A stretch of DNA of 31,674 nt, taken from contig DASSNT010000099.1 of the NCBI GenBank assembly GCA_035701285.1, positions 1-31,674 on the forward strand. Reading direction: 5' to 3'. Source of the stretch: DASSBR01 sp035701285 (GTDB taxonomy: Bacteria; Pseudomonadota; Gammaproteobacteria; Natronospirales; DASSBR01). Position 1 is the stretch's first letter, and the number at the start of each line of letters is the position of its first letter. This document shows positions 22,910-31,066 of this stretch, piece after piece. A model generated the notes under the pieces. The model made no database searches. It was given only the letters and a program-made list of their open reading frames with translations, and was not told the origin of the DNA. The translations under genes and the position numbers were made by a program.

Positions 22910-25249
22910 TCAGAACCGACGCCCGACGCTGAACTGGAACGTTTCACGCAGATAAGAGGGAACCTGGCCGAGCGGCCAGCCCAGACTCACCCGCATCACC
23001 CCGAGCGGCGTCACGAATTCGCCCCATACGCCGGCGGCTTTGTACAAGTCACCGGATTGAAAGTCACCCGGGTCGGCGAACGCGTTGCCGACGTCGAAGA
23101 ATAAACCAAACTGTGCTGACGGTGCTTCCGTACTTCCACCGAAGCTGGACGGAATAACAAGTTCATTCTGCGCGTAAAATTCAAAGTTTCCGCCAGCCGG
23201 ATAGCCTCTTTCATCCAGAGGACCGAGATAACCGCTCCGAAACCCACGGACACTGTCGGGGCCGCCGACGAAGAAATGTTCCGTAGGCGGGACATCATGA
23301 GAGCTCCCGTATGTTTTGTTAAGTCCGACCGAAGCATTTAAACGGTATATAAAACCTGCGCCGAGCTGAAAGTAGTCAGTTGTACTGTACGTCAACGTGT
23401 AGAATTTCACATCGCTGAAAGGCGCCGCCAGACTCAGGCTCAGCTGTTGCCGATTGCCGCGTGTGGCAAAAAGCGCCCTGTTGCGGGTGTCATGAGTCCA
23501 CCCCGTCAGCAGGTTGTATTCCCGGTACCGGATCGCCGGCCCGATCGGCGTCATGTACGTATCGCCGTTCGAGGGATCGAGGGCAAAGTTGATGTATTGC
23601 TGCGAACTCCCCACGCTGGTTAACAGGTCGTTCTGGCTGGCGCTGCCGCCCAGCTGGAACCAGTCCACCTCAGACATCGGAATACTGTAGGACCACAACA
23701 ACCCGTACTTCTTGGTTTCGAGCGGTGATGCGTCGAGGAGCAGCGCGGAACTCTTTTGATAATAGAGCCTGACCGTGCGGCTCACGCCATTTACGGTCGC
23801 ATACGGGTCTGTCCAGGCGATGTCATACAGGGTATTGATCTCACTGGTGTGCAGGCTCAGGTTGAGGATGTTGCCTTCACCAAGAAAATTGTCGTGCTGA
23901 ACCGAACCGTTCAATCCGATCCCGAAGTATGGCGAGTACCCTACGGCGAATATGAAACGCCCCGCCTGCCGCGCCGTCAGATTGTAATTCAGATCGACGA
24001 GATCCGGGGATCCGGGAACAGGATCGGTGCTCTCCTGAACATCCTTGATGAACGGGAGGCGCTGCAACCGCAACTTCGACCACTTGAGATCGGTATTTGA
24101 CAGCCAGGAACCTTCAAGCTGGCGCATCTCGCGCCGAAATACCACGTCGTCCGTATCCGGCATCCCCAGGAAATTTATGCGGCGGACATAGATACGGTTG
24201 CCGGGGTCGACGTAGAAGGTGAGGTCGACCTCATGCGTTTCGCGATCGAGCTTCGGTATCGGGTCGATCTTGGCGAACGCATAGCCCCGATTGCCGAGCA
24301 GGTTGCTCATCAGCGTGGAACTGAACGTCGCTCGCGCCATGGAGAAGGTCGTGCCGGGTTTCGCCAGAACCAGGTGACGGAGCTTTTCCTCGGGCACGAT
24401 AAACCGGCCCGCAAGTTCGATATTTCTGACCTTGTAGACTTCACCTTCATGGACATTGATGGTGAGGAAAATGTCCTTGTAATCCGGTGAGATGGTGACC
24501 TGCACGGAATTGATGTGGAAGTCCGCGTAGCCCCGGTCCAGGTAGTACGAGCGCAGCGACTCCAGGTCGCCGGACAATGTTTCGCGCACGTACTTGTTGC
24601 TGCTCTGGAACAGCGAAAACCAATGTGTCGGTTCAAGCTTGAACTGGTCCAGCAGCGTCGCGTCGTCGAATGTTTTGTTGCCGACAATATTGATCGACTT
24701 GATCTTCGTGTCGACGCCTTCGGAAATATTGATCGTGACGGTCACGCGGTTGTTGCCAATGGGCAGCACCTTGATGTCAATCTTCGCGTTGTACTTGCCG
24801 TGACTGAAATAGCTGCGAGTTAATTGCTGCTTTACGTCGTTGAGCACGGACCGGCTGAAGATGCGCCCTTTGGCGAGACCTGCCTGCTTGAGCGACTTGG
24901 TCAGATCCTCCGTCTTGATCGCCTTGTTGCCGACTATCGTGAAGTTGGCAATCGACGGCCTTTCTTCCACGTCCACGATCAACGTGTTGCCTGATCGCCG
25001 CATCTGAATATCAGCAAAAAATCCCGTCTGGTACAGGGCTTTGATCGCATTGCGAATCCGCTCGGCATCAACACGATCGCCAACACTGATGGGCAGGTAG
25101 GTATAAACCGTCCCTGTAGAAATTCGCTGCAATCCATGCACTTCAATATTCTGTACGACAAAAGTCTCGTCGGCGGCGAACGCAGGCGTCAGCACGACGC
25201 TCATCAACACAACGACAAGAACCTGGCGCAGTGCGCGTGAAAACAGCAA
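22910..25249 (-). CDS. bamA: Outer membrane protein assembly factor BamA
   Basis: Core of the BAM complex, which inserts beta-barrel proteins into the outer membrane. The 779-residue product has a signal peptide (ends near AFAADE), five POTRA domains starting at FVVQNIEVHGLQRIS, and a 16-strand barrel. The lid motif VRGFRSGYLGP starts at residue 667, and the C-terminus ends in an aromatic strand (FQFSVGRRF). The start is a TTG at 25249 with AAAGGAG seven bases upstream, overlapping the rseP stop region, so I accept it. The rseP-bamA-skp-lpxD order is standard and links protein and LPS assembly. Confidence 0.97.
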   Translation of the reverse strand: MLFSRALRQVLVVVLMSVVLTPAFAADETFVVQNIEVHGLQRISTGTVYTYLPISVGDRVDAERIRNAIKALYQTGFFADIQMRRSGNTLIVDVEERPSIANFTIVGNKAIKTEDLTKSLKQAGLAKGRIFSRSVLNDVKQQLTRSYFSHGKYNAKIDIKVLPIGNNRVTVTINISEGVDTKIKSINIVGNKTFDDATLLDQFKLEPTHWFSLFQSSNKYVRETLSGDLESLRSYYLDRGYADFHINSVQVTISPDYKDIFLTINVHEGEVYKVRNIELAGRFIVPEEKLRHLVLAKPGTTFSMARATFSSTLMSNLLGNRGYAFAKIDPIPKLDRETHEVDLTFYVDPGNRIYVRRINFLGMPDTDDVVFRREMRQLEGSWLSNTDLKWSKLRLQRLPFIKDVQESTDPVPGSPDLVDLNYNLTARQAGRFIFAVGYSPYFGIGLNGSVQHDNFLGEGNILNLSLHTSEINTLYDIAWTDPYATVNGVSRTVRLYYQKSSALLLDASPLETKKYGLLWSYSIPMSEVDWFQLGGSASQNDLLTSVGSSQQYINFALDPSNGDTYMTPIGPAIRYREYNLLTGWTHDTRNRALFATRGNRQQLSLSLAAPFSDVKFYTLTYSTTDYFQLGAGFIYRLNASVGLNKTYGSSHDVPPTEHFFVGGPDSVRGFRSGYLGPLDERGYPAGGNFEFYAQNELVIPSSFGGSTEAPSAQFGLFFDVGNAFADPGDFQSGDLYKAAGVWGEFVTPLGVMRVSLGWPLGQVPSYLRETFQFSVGRRF

Positions 25250-25261
25250 AACGAATCTCCT

Positions 25262-26620
25262 TTAGCCCGCGAGGCGGGTCAGGTCGTTGAATACGGTGAA
25301 ACCAATCAGCGCCAGCAGCAGCGTCAGGCCGATCTGCTGCCCCACCAGTTCGGCGCGGCTCGAAAGCGGACCGCCCTTGATCCATTCAATCGCGTAAAAC
25401 AGCAGATGTCCGCCGTCCAGCACGGGAATCGGCAGTAAATTAAGGATGCCGAGACTGATGCTGATTACCGCAAGAAACGTGGCGAACGTAATGATGCCAC
25501 CGCTCGCGGCATTGCCGGCATATTGGGCGATGCCTATCGGGCCGCTGAGGTTTTTCAGCGACGCCTGGCCACTCGCCATGCCCCAGAACATTCGCAGCGT
25601 CAGCCATGACACTTCGCCGGTTTGCTGAAACGCATGCCCCAGCGCGGCCAGCGGCGCATATTGCTGGACCGTAACCATCCGATCGTGCATGTCCTCCGGG
25701 ACCTGCAAACCGGCGCCGACGCGGCCGATCTGACGGCCGTCCTGGCTGGACACGCCGATGTTCACTTCAAGCGTCTGCCGTCCACCATCCCGCACCACAA
25801 CCATCGGCACGGTCTCGCCGGGATGCTTCTGAATGAACGTCACCCATTGCCCCCAGCTGTCGATGGGCTGGCCGCCGCTGGCGACGACTTCGTCGCCGAC
25901 TTTCAGGCCGGCAGCCGCGGCCGGGCTGCCTTCGACCACGCTGCCGATCACGGCCCGCGGTTGCCACGTCGTCAGACCCAGTCCCGGCAGCAGCTCTCCA
26001 GGCTGCGTCAGGCGCTCGCTATCAGCGATCTGCAGGCGCAGCGTACGCACTGTGGCATCCGGTTGCTTCACCTCGACTGCGACGCTGCCGCCTCCCATCA
26101 CGTTTTCCAGCAGGCTCAGCACGGCCGCCTGCCATGTCGGGGTAGCCGAGCCGTCCACGGCCACGATTTCGTCCCCTCGATGGAAGCCCGCTTCCGCAGC
26201 CGGTGAATGCGGCGTAACGACACCCACCACCGGCTTCAGCCCTGGCACGCCGGTGATGAAAACGAGCCAATAGGCCAGCACTGCGAACAACAAATTGAAC
26301 GCCGGCCCCGCGGCCGCAATCGCAGCACGCTTCGGCAGCGACTGGCGGTTGTGGGCGCGGGGCAGGTCGGCCTCGGCCACCTCGCCCTCGCGCTCGTCCA
26401 AAGGCTTCACGTAGCCGCCGAGCGGCAGCACCGCGATCGCATACTCGGTGCGATCGCGGCCGGCGCGCCAACTGAAGAGCGCGCGGCCGAATCCGACCGA
26501 GAATTTGAGCACTTTGACGCCGACCCGACGCATCACCCAGTAGTGCCCGAATTCGTGCACAGTGACCAGCAGGCCGAGCGCAAACAGGAACGCCGCGATG
26601 GTAATCAGCGTGTTCAGCAT
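25262..26620 (-). CDS. rseP: Site-2 intramembrane protease RseP
   Basis: Zinc metalloprotease of the inner membrane that releases sigmaE by cutting the anti-sigma factor after the site-1 cut. The 452-residue product has HEFGH at 22-26 in the first helix. Two PDZ domains lie in the periplasmic part (around 120-200 and 205-290; PHSPAAEAGFHRGDEIVAVDG and EGSPAAAAGLKVGDEVVASGG). The second active-site motif LPIPVLDGGHLL is near residue 400, and a last membrane helix closes the protein. Its presence makes a sigmaE-type response likely in this organism, which fits the candidate sigmaE-like promoter at 2885. dxr normally lies between it and cdsA and is absent. Confidence 0.97.
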   Translation of the reverse strand: MLNTLITIAAFLFALGLLVTVHEFGHYWVMRRVGVKVLKFSVGFGRALFSWRAGRDRTEYAIAVLPLGGYVKPLDEREGEVAEADLPRAHNRQSLPKRAAIAAAGPAFNLLFAVLAYWLVFITGVPGLKPVVGVVTPHSPAAEAGFHRGDEIVAVDGSATPTWQAAVLSLLENVMGGGSVAVEVKQPDATVRTLRLQIADSERLTQPGELLPGLGLTTWQPRAVIGSVVEGSPAAAAGLKVGDEVVASGGQPIDSWGQWVTFIQKHPGETVPMVVVRDGGRQTLEVNIGVSSQDGRQIGRVGAGLQVPEDMHDRMVTVQQYAPLAALGHAFQQTGEVSWLTLRMFWGMASGQASLKNLSGPIGIAQYAGNAASGGIITFATFLAVISISLGILNLLPIPVLDGGHLLFYAIEWIKGGPLSSRAELVGQQIGLTLLLALIGFTVFNDLTRLAG

Positions 26621-26730
26621 AAATTGGGAATTATCCCTGTCAGTTCGAAGGTCATCGGCGGGGCCGGCTGCCGAGCATGCCAGATGACTGCGCGTAATGC
26701 CACTGCCAATAGATCAATGATCGTGCGCAT
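26614..26730 (-). CDS. Possible 38-residue leader ORF before rseP
   Basis: A short ATG frame at 26730 begins MRTIIDLLAVALRAVIWHAR and ends with a TGA that overlaps the rseP start (ATGCTGA). A moderate GGGA lies upstream. It fills most of the 133-base gap where dxr is usually encoded. The first 20 residues are hydrophobic enough for a short membrane-associated helix. I recognise no family and see no resemblance to the end of Dxr. It may be a real coupled leader peptide, or chance. Confidence 0.3.
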   Translation of the reverse strand: MRTIIDLLAVALRAVIWHARQPAPPMTFELTGIIPNLC

Positions 26731-26753
26731 TTGTTCCCGTCACCGCCGCCGCG

Positions 26754-27572
26754 TCAGATGCCCAGCGCCCATAAGCAGACGTAGAACACCGGGGCCGCAG
26801 CGCTCAGGCTGTCGAACCGATCCAGCACGCCACCATGCCCGGGAAAAAGAGTGCCGCTATCCTTGATGCCGATCAGGCGCTTGAACAGGCTCTCGCTTAA
26901 ATCGCCGATAATGGAAAACGCGGCAGTCAGAATACAGATCGGCACGAAAACAGCGAGCGAGAAGCCAAAGAACAAGCCGCCGCCCGCACCAACGATCACG
27001 GCTGCCGCGAGTCCCCCGGCGACGCCTTCCCAGGTTTTGCCGGGGCTGATGCGAGGAGCCAGCCGGCGTCGCCCCCACAGCCGGCCGGCCGCGTAGGCGC
27101 CACTGTCGGCCACCCAGATCAGAACCAGCATAAAGAAAAGCAGGCCCGGCCCGTCAACCATGCCGCGGATTGCCACCACCGCTTCCCATGCCGGTATCAG
27201 CGTCAGCAAGCCACACAGGCTGATCAGCCACGAAGAAATACCGCTGATATGCGCTTCCGCGTGACCCAGGCCATAGGCGGTAACGCCGACGGTCACCAGC
27301 AGCCACCATGCAGCCCCGACTACAATCACGGCGCCGGCAAAATTGGGAATCCGCAGGGTAAGGCCGCAGGCAAGCAGCAGCGCCCCCACCAACAGCAAAT
27401 AGGTCCACTTACCTGGCGTGGCGGCGTAACCGGCGAACGCCGTCCACTCCCAGGCGCCGGCCAGCACAATAATCCCCAACACCGCGCCGACAACGCCGCG
27501 AGGCGCGAACAGCACCAGCGCGACGACGATCGGAATCGCGACCAGCGCCGTCAATAAGCGCTGTTTGAGCAT
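26754..27572 (-). CDS. cdsA: Phosphatidate cytidylyltransferase (CDP-diacylglycerol synthase)
   Basis: Makes CDP-diacylglycerol from phosphatidate and CTP in the inner membrane, the branch point of phospholipid synthesis. The 272-residue product is mostly membrane helices. It carries the conserved segment RISPGKTWEGVAGG and the C-terminal signature ending KRLIGIKDSGTLFPGHGGVLDRFDS. I chose the ATG at 27572 (MLKQRLLTALVAIP), where the family starts. The open frame extends to 27659 but would overlap frr, and the extra residues look random. The gap to frr is only 28 bases, with no room for uppS. No strong ribosome binding site. Confidence 0.96.
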   Translation of the reverse strand: MLKQRLLTALVAIPIVVALVLFAPRGVVGAVLGIIVLAGAWEWTAFAGYAATPGKWTYLLLVGALLLACGLTLRIPNFAGAVIVVGAAWWLLVTVGVTAYGLGHAEAHISGISSWLISLCGLLTLIPAWEAVVAIRGMVDGPGLLFFMLVLIWVADSGAYAAGRLWGRRRLAPRISPGKTWEGVAGGLAAAVIVGAGGGLFFGFSLAVFVPICILTAAFSIIGDLSESLFKRLIGIKDSGTLFPGHGGVLDRFDSLSAAAPVFYVCLWALGI

Positions 27573-27600
27573 CGTTCGGCAGTTGGGCGAGTAGTGATAT

Positions 27601-28158
27601 TCAGACTTCCAGCAGTTCGGCTTCCTTGTTGGCAAGAATCTTGTCAACTTCGCCAACAAACTGGTCGGTCAGCTTCTGAATCAGCTCCTGACCGCGCCGC
27701 TCTTCGTCTTCGCTGATGTCCTTGTCCTTGAGCAGCGACTTCAGATCAGCCAGCGCATCGCGACGAATATTACGGATCGCGACGCGTGCACCTTCGGCCT
27801 CGCCGCGTACCACGCGCACGAGATCCCGCCGGCGCTCCTCGGTCAACGGCGGCAGCGGCACCCGGATCACGTTGCCCGCGGTCGCCGGATTGAGGCCCAG
27901 GTCGGCCGTCATGATCGCTTTTTCAACCGCCGGCACCAGGTTTTTTTCCCATGGCGTGACGGTGAGCGTGCGCGAATCGGCGACGGCGATGTTGGCGACC
28001 TGGTTGATCGGCACATCGCTGCCGTAGTACGGCACCATGACATGGTCCAGCAGACTGGTGTGCGCGCGCCCGGTACGGACCTTCGCCAGGTCGTCCTTGT
28101 ATGACGCGATCGATTTCGCCATCCGGTCGCCGGCGTCTTTCTTGATGTCCTCAATCAT
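27601..28158 (-). CDS. frr: Ribosome recycling factor
   Basis: Splits post-termination ribosomes together with EF-G. The 185-residue product is the usual length and has the family motifs DDLAKVRTGRAHTSLLDHV, YYGSDVPINQVANI, LTVTPWEK, NVIRVPLPPLTEERRRDLV and VAIRNIRRDALADLK. GGAGC lies before the ATG, which is three bases from the pyrH stop, so it is cotranscribed with pyrH and tsf. It is followed directly by cdsA instead of the expected uppS. Confidence 0.98.
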   Translation of the reverse strand: MIEDIKKDAGDRMAKSIASYKDDLAKVRTGRAHTSLLDHVMVPYYGSDVPINQVANIAVADSRTLTVTPWEKNLVPAVEKAIMTADLGLNPATAGNVIRVPLPPLTEERRRDLVRVVRGEAEGARVAIRNIRRDALADLKSLLKDKDISEDEERRGQELIQKLTDQFVGEVDKILANKEAELLEV

Positions 28159-28160
28159 TA

Positions 28161-28907
28161 TTAAGCTCCATTGTCGACCTTCGTGCCGATGTCATCGTCG
28201 CCGCGCATGATCCTCAACAGGTCGCCCGGCCGGTTCAGATCGAAGACCCGAAGCGGCAGGTTGTGGTCGCGGCACATTACGATGGCAGTGGCGTCCATGA
28301 CAGCCAGCTTGTCCGTCAGCACCCGGTCGAACGTCAGGCGTTCGTAGCGCACCGCATCGGGGGTCGTTTTCGGATCGGCCGAATAAACGCCATCGACCTT
28401 GGTCGCCTTGAGCAGCAGCTCGGCGTTGATCTCGATGGCACGCAGCGCGGCAGCGGTATCGGTGGTAAAAAACGGATTGCCGGTGCCGGCGGCGAAAATC
28501 ACCACCCGACCCTTTTCGAGGTGGCGCACCGCCCGGCGGCGAATATAGTCTTCGCAAACCTCGTTGATGCGCACCGCCGACATCACGCGGGCATGCACCC
28601 CGGCACGCTCCAGCGCGTCCTGCATGGCAAGCGCGTTCATCACCGTCGCCAGCATGCCCATGTGATCGGCCGTCACCCGATCGATTCCGGAGCCGGCGAG
28701 ACCGGCGCCGCGAAAGATATTGCCGCCGCCGATAACGACGCCGACCTCGATGCCGAGGTCGGCGACATCGCGGATTTCCGCGGCAATGCGCTGGATCATG
28801 TCCGGGTCGATGCCGTAGTCGGCCGACCCCAGCAACGCCTCACCGCTCAGCTTGAGCAGAATCCGTTGATAGTTGGTTTGTGAGCCAGCAACGGATTCGC
28901 TCGCCAT
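28161..28907 (-). CDS. pyrH: Uridylate kinase
   Basis: Phosphorylates UMP to UDP; a hexameric bacterial enzyme of the amino acid kinase fold. The 248-residue product has ILLKLSGEALLG, GVVIGGGNIFRGAGLAGSGIDRVTADHMGMLATVMNALAM-type core motifs, FAAGTGNPFFTTDTAAALRA and KATKVDGVYSADPK. The first dozen residues (SESVAGSQTNYQR) are an ordinary variable lead. AGGAAG precedes the ATG, which is one base after the tsf stop. Its product line continues to CTP through pyrG in the same window. Confidence 0.98.
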   Translation of the reverse strand: MASESVAGSQTNYQRILLKLSGEALLGSADYGIDPDMIQRIAAEIRDVADLGIEVGVVIGGGNIFRGAGLAGSGIDRVTADHMGMLATVMNALAMQDALERAGVHARVMSAVRINEVCEDYIRRRAVRHLEKGRVVIFAAGTGNPFFTTDTAAALRAIEINAELLLKATKVDGVYSADPKTTPDAVRYERLTFDRVLTDKLAVMDATAIVMCRDHNLPLRVFDLNRPGDLLRIMRGDDDIGTKVDNGA

Positions 28908-28908
28908 T

Positions 28909-29790
28909 TCAGCTTCCTTTTACTTGTGCCATGACTTCGTCGGCGAAATTCTCGGTCTTCTTTTCGATGCCTTCGCCGACTTCGAAGCGCACGAATTCGA
29001 GCACCTTGGCCCTGGACTCAGCCAGCAGCTTGCCGACGTTCTTGTCCGGGTCCTTGACGAACGGCTGGCCGACCAGCGCGATTTCGTTCAGATACTTGGC
29101 CATGCGGCCCTCGACCATCTTCTCGATGATGTTCGCGGGCTTGCCGCTCTCCGCCGCCTGCGCGGTGACGATTTCACGTTCCTTGGCGACAACCTCGGCC
29201 GGCACATCTTCCGGCGCCACACACACCGGCCGGCTCGCCGCGACGTGCATGGCGATATCACGCGCCAGCTCCTCGTCGCCGCCTTCGAGCGCCACCACGA
29301 CGCCGATCCGGCTGCCGTGCAGGTAGTGTGCGATCGTCGACTGCGGACGGTCGATCATCTGCATGCGACGAATGGCGATGTTCTCGCCCAGCTTCGCCAC
29401 CAGGCCACGGCGCACTGCGTCCACGCTGTCGTCACCGCGCAGCGGCAGCTCCAGCGCCGCGCCGAGATCAGACGGCTTGCTCTTCAGCGCCAGTTCGGTG
29501 AACTCACGGGCGAACGCCTGGAAATCGTCGCCGCCGGCGACAAAGTCCGTCTCGCAGTTGACTTCAACGATGGCGGCATGGCCCTCGCCGTCTTCGGCAA
29601 TACTGATGACGCCTTCGGCGGCAACCCGGCCGGCCTTCTTGTCAGCCTTGGCCAATCCGCTCTTGCGCATCTCCTCGACTGCCGCCTCGATATCGCCGTT
29701 GGTCGCCACCAGCGCCTTCTTGCATTCCATCATCCCGGCGCCTGTACGCTCCCTGAGCGTCTTGACGAGACTGGCGGAAATATTAGACAT
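28909..29790 (-). CDS. tsf: Translation elongation factor Ts
   Basis: Nucleotide exchange factor for EF-Tu. The 293-residue product begins ISASLVKTLRERTGAGMMECKKAL, the UBA-like N-terminal domain, and has the EF-Tu-contacting TDFV motif in VNCETDFVAGGDDF near residue 80. C-terminal motifs include VGQPFVKDPDKNVGKLL. It follows rpsB by 20 bases in the classic rpsB-tsf unit. There is too little space for the intergenic hairpin known in E. coli. Confidence 0.98.
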   Translation of the reverse strand: MSNISASLVKTLRERTGAGMMECKKALVATNGDIEAAVEEMRKSGLAKADKKAGRVAAEGVISIAEDGEGHAAIVEVNCETDFVAGGDDFQAFAREFTELALKSKPSDLGAALELPLRGDDSVDAVRRGLVAKLGENIAIRRMQMIDRPQSTIAHYLHGSRIGVVVALEGGDEELARDIAMHVAASRPVCVAPEDVPAEVVAKEREIVTAQAAESGKPANIIEKMVEGRMAKYLNEIALVGQPFVKDPDKNVGKLLAESRAKVLEFVRFEVGEGIEKKTENFADEVMAQVKGS

Positions 29791-29810
29791 CTTGACTCCT
29801 GATATTCGGG

Positions 29811-30857
29811 TTACTGCTCGGCGCTGCCTGCGCCCTCTTCCTGCTTGGTATCGGCGTCCGGCGCCTTGCGCGCGGCCTTGGTGGTGCCGGCCTTGGTCTT
29901 TGCCGTCGAACCGCCTTCGGCCTCGGCCGCGGCATCTTCTACTGCCGCCGCGCTCTCGGCGACCACCTCGGTCGCCGGCGCCTCAGCCTCAGCCTCAGCC
30001 TGTGATTTTTCAGCCTCTGCCGATTCGGCCTTTGCTTCAGCCTTCTTCGTTGCCCGCTTCTTCGCCGGCTTGGCGGCCGCTTTGCGCGGCGCCGCCTTGC
30101 GGGCGCTGCGCGGCTTCGGGTTGCCTTCTTCGTCGAGTTCGACGAATTCGTCTTCCTCGCCGCCACTCACCTGCGGCATCATGTCGCGGCCCTTCAGCAC
30201 CGCGTCGGCGACGCCGGCGGCATACAGCTGAATGGCGCGAATCGCGTCATCGTTGCCCGGAATCACGCGGTCGATGCCGTCCGGGGAGTTGTTGGTGTCG
30301 ACAACCGCGACAATCGGAATCCCAAGCTTGGTCGCCTCGCGAATCGCGATCTTCTCGTAACCGACGTCGATCACGAACAGCGCGTCCGGCAGACCGACCA
30401 TGTCCTTGATGCCGCCCAGGCTGCGTTCCAGCTTGGCCATTTCACGGCGCAGGCCGACAACTTCTTTCTTGACCAGCCGGTCGAATGTGCCATCGGCGGC
30501 CATCGTCTCGAGTTCGGCGAGGCGCTTGATCGACTGGCGCACGGTCTTGTAGTTGGTCAGCATGCCGCCGAGCCAGCGGTGATTGACGTACGGCATGCCG
30601 CAACGCTCGGCTTCCTTGACGATCGTGTCGCCCGCGGCGCGCTTGGTGCCGACGAACAGGATCGTGCCGCCGTCAGCGACAAGGCGCGAGACATAATTCA
30701 TCGCCTCGTTATACGCCGGCAGCGTCTTCTCGAGGTTGATGATGTGGATTTTGCTGCGATGACCGAAGATATAGGGGGCCATCTTCGGGTTCCAGAAACG
30801 GGTCTGGTGGCCGAAATGCACGCCGCATTCCAGCATCTGGCGCATGGATACGCTCAT
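29811..30857 (-). CDS. rpsB: 30S ribosomal protein S2 with long low-complexity C-terminal tail
   Basis: Small-subunit protein S2. The body (residues 1-231) starts SVSMRQMLECGVHFGHQTRFWNP and has the family motifs FGHRSKIHIINLEKT, FVGTKRAAGD, HRWLGGMLTNYKTVRQSI, and IPIVAVVDTNNSPDGIDRVIPGNDDAIRAIQLY. Residues 232-348 form a 117-residue tail. It is first acidic, then Lys/Arg/Ala-rich (KAAPRKAAAKPAKKRATKK), then Ala/Glu-rich, then basic again. E. coli S2 is about 241 residues, so the tail is extra. The ATG at 30857 was chosen because AGGAG lies upstream and the protein starts at the family N-terminus; the frame running to 30923 is leader. First gene of rpsB-tsf-pyrH-frr. Confidence 0.97.
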   Translation of the reverse strand: MSVSMRQMLECGVHFGHQTRFWNPKMAPYIFGHRSKIHIINLEKTLPAYNEAMNYVSRLVADGGTILFVGTKRAAGDTIVKEAERCGMPYVNHRWLGGMLTNYKTVRQSIKRLAELETMAADGTFDRLVKKEVVGLRREMAKLERSLGGIKDMVGLPDALFVIDVGYEKIAIREATKLGIPIVAVVDTNNSPDGIDRVIPGNDDAIRAIQLYAAGVADAVLKGRDMMPQVSGGEEDEFVELDEEGNPKPRSARKAAPRKAAAKPAKKRATKKAEAKAESAEAEKSQAEAEAEAPATEVVAESAAAVEDAAAEAEGGSTAKTKAGTTKAARKAPDADTKQEEGAGSAEQ

Positions 30858-30996
30858 GAGTATGCTCCTGTCGGGTTGAGCCTCCATACGTCCCATACCG
30901 CAACTTCGCTCAAGGCGAAGCACCCAGCGGCACGTGCCGACGTATGTGTGGGTTTAAAGGCCGGCGGCGAATCCGCTGCCGGTTTGCTAAAAAAGA
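30858..30996 (-). promoter_or_regulatory. Structured rpsB mRNA leader (probable S2 autoregulation)
   Basis: The roughly 140-base 5' leader can fold into a closed domain. CATACGTC (plus 30939-30946) pairs perfectly over 8 bases with GACGTATG (plus 30885-30892). Enclosed are CTTCGC/GCGAAG (6 bp, 5-base loop) and the palindrome CGGCACGTGCCG. A further imperfect hairpin lies nearer the 5' end (about 30961-30984). The closing stem ends about 15 bases before the AGGAG site (30865-30869). In E. coli the rpsB leader is the target of S2 feedback; the same role here is inferred from position and shape, not from a covariance model. Confidence 0.55.
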
Positions 30997-31002
30997 GCGC
31001 GC

Positions 31003-31031
31003 TTTATACCATAGCTCGGCTCAGTTCTCAA
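31003..31031 (-). promoter_or_regulatory. Sigma70-type promoter for rpsB-tsf-pyrH-frr
   Basis: On the minus strand TTGAGA (plus 31026-31031) is followed after exactly 17 bases by TATAAA (plus 31003-31008). The next bases are GCGCGC, a GC-only discriminator of the type associated with stringent (ppGpp) control of ribosomal promoters. The predicted start is near 30996. It lies in the divergent region with map. Confidence 0.78.
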
Positions 31032-31066
31032 TTTTTTGCGCCTATCAACGCCCCGGAAGGATCCTC

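Noticed and set aside
27573..27659. N-terminal extension of cdsA into frr
   Set aside because: It overlaps the end of frr and adds a non-hydrophobic random-looking segment before the first membrane helix.
30858..30923. N-terminal extension of rpsB
   Set aside because: The extra residues match nothing in S2, cover the structured leader, and lack a ribosome binding site; the ATG at 30857 has AGGAG.
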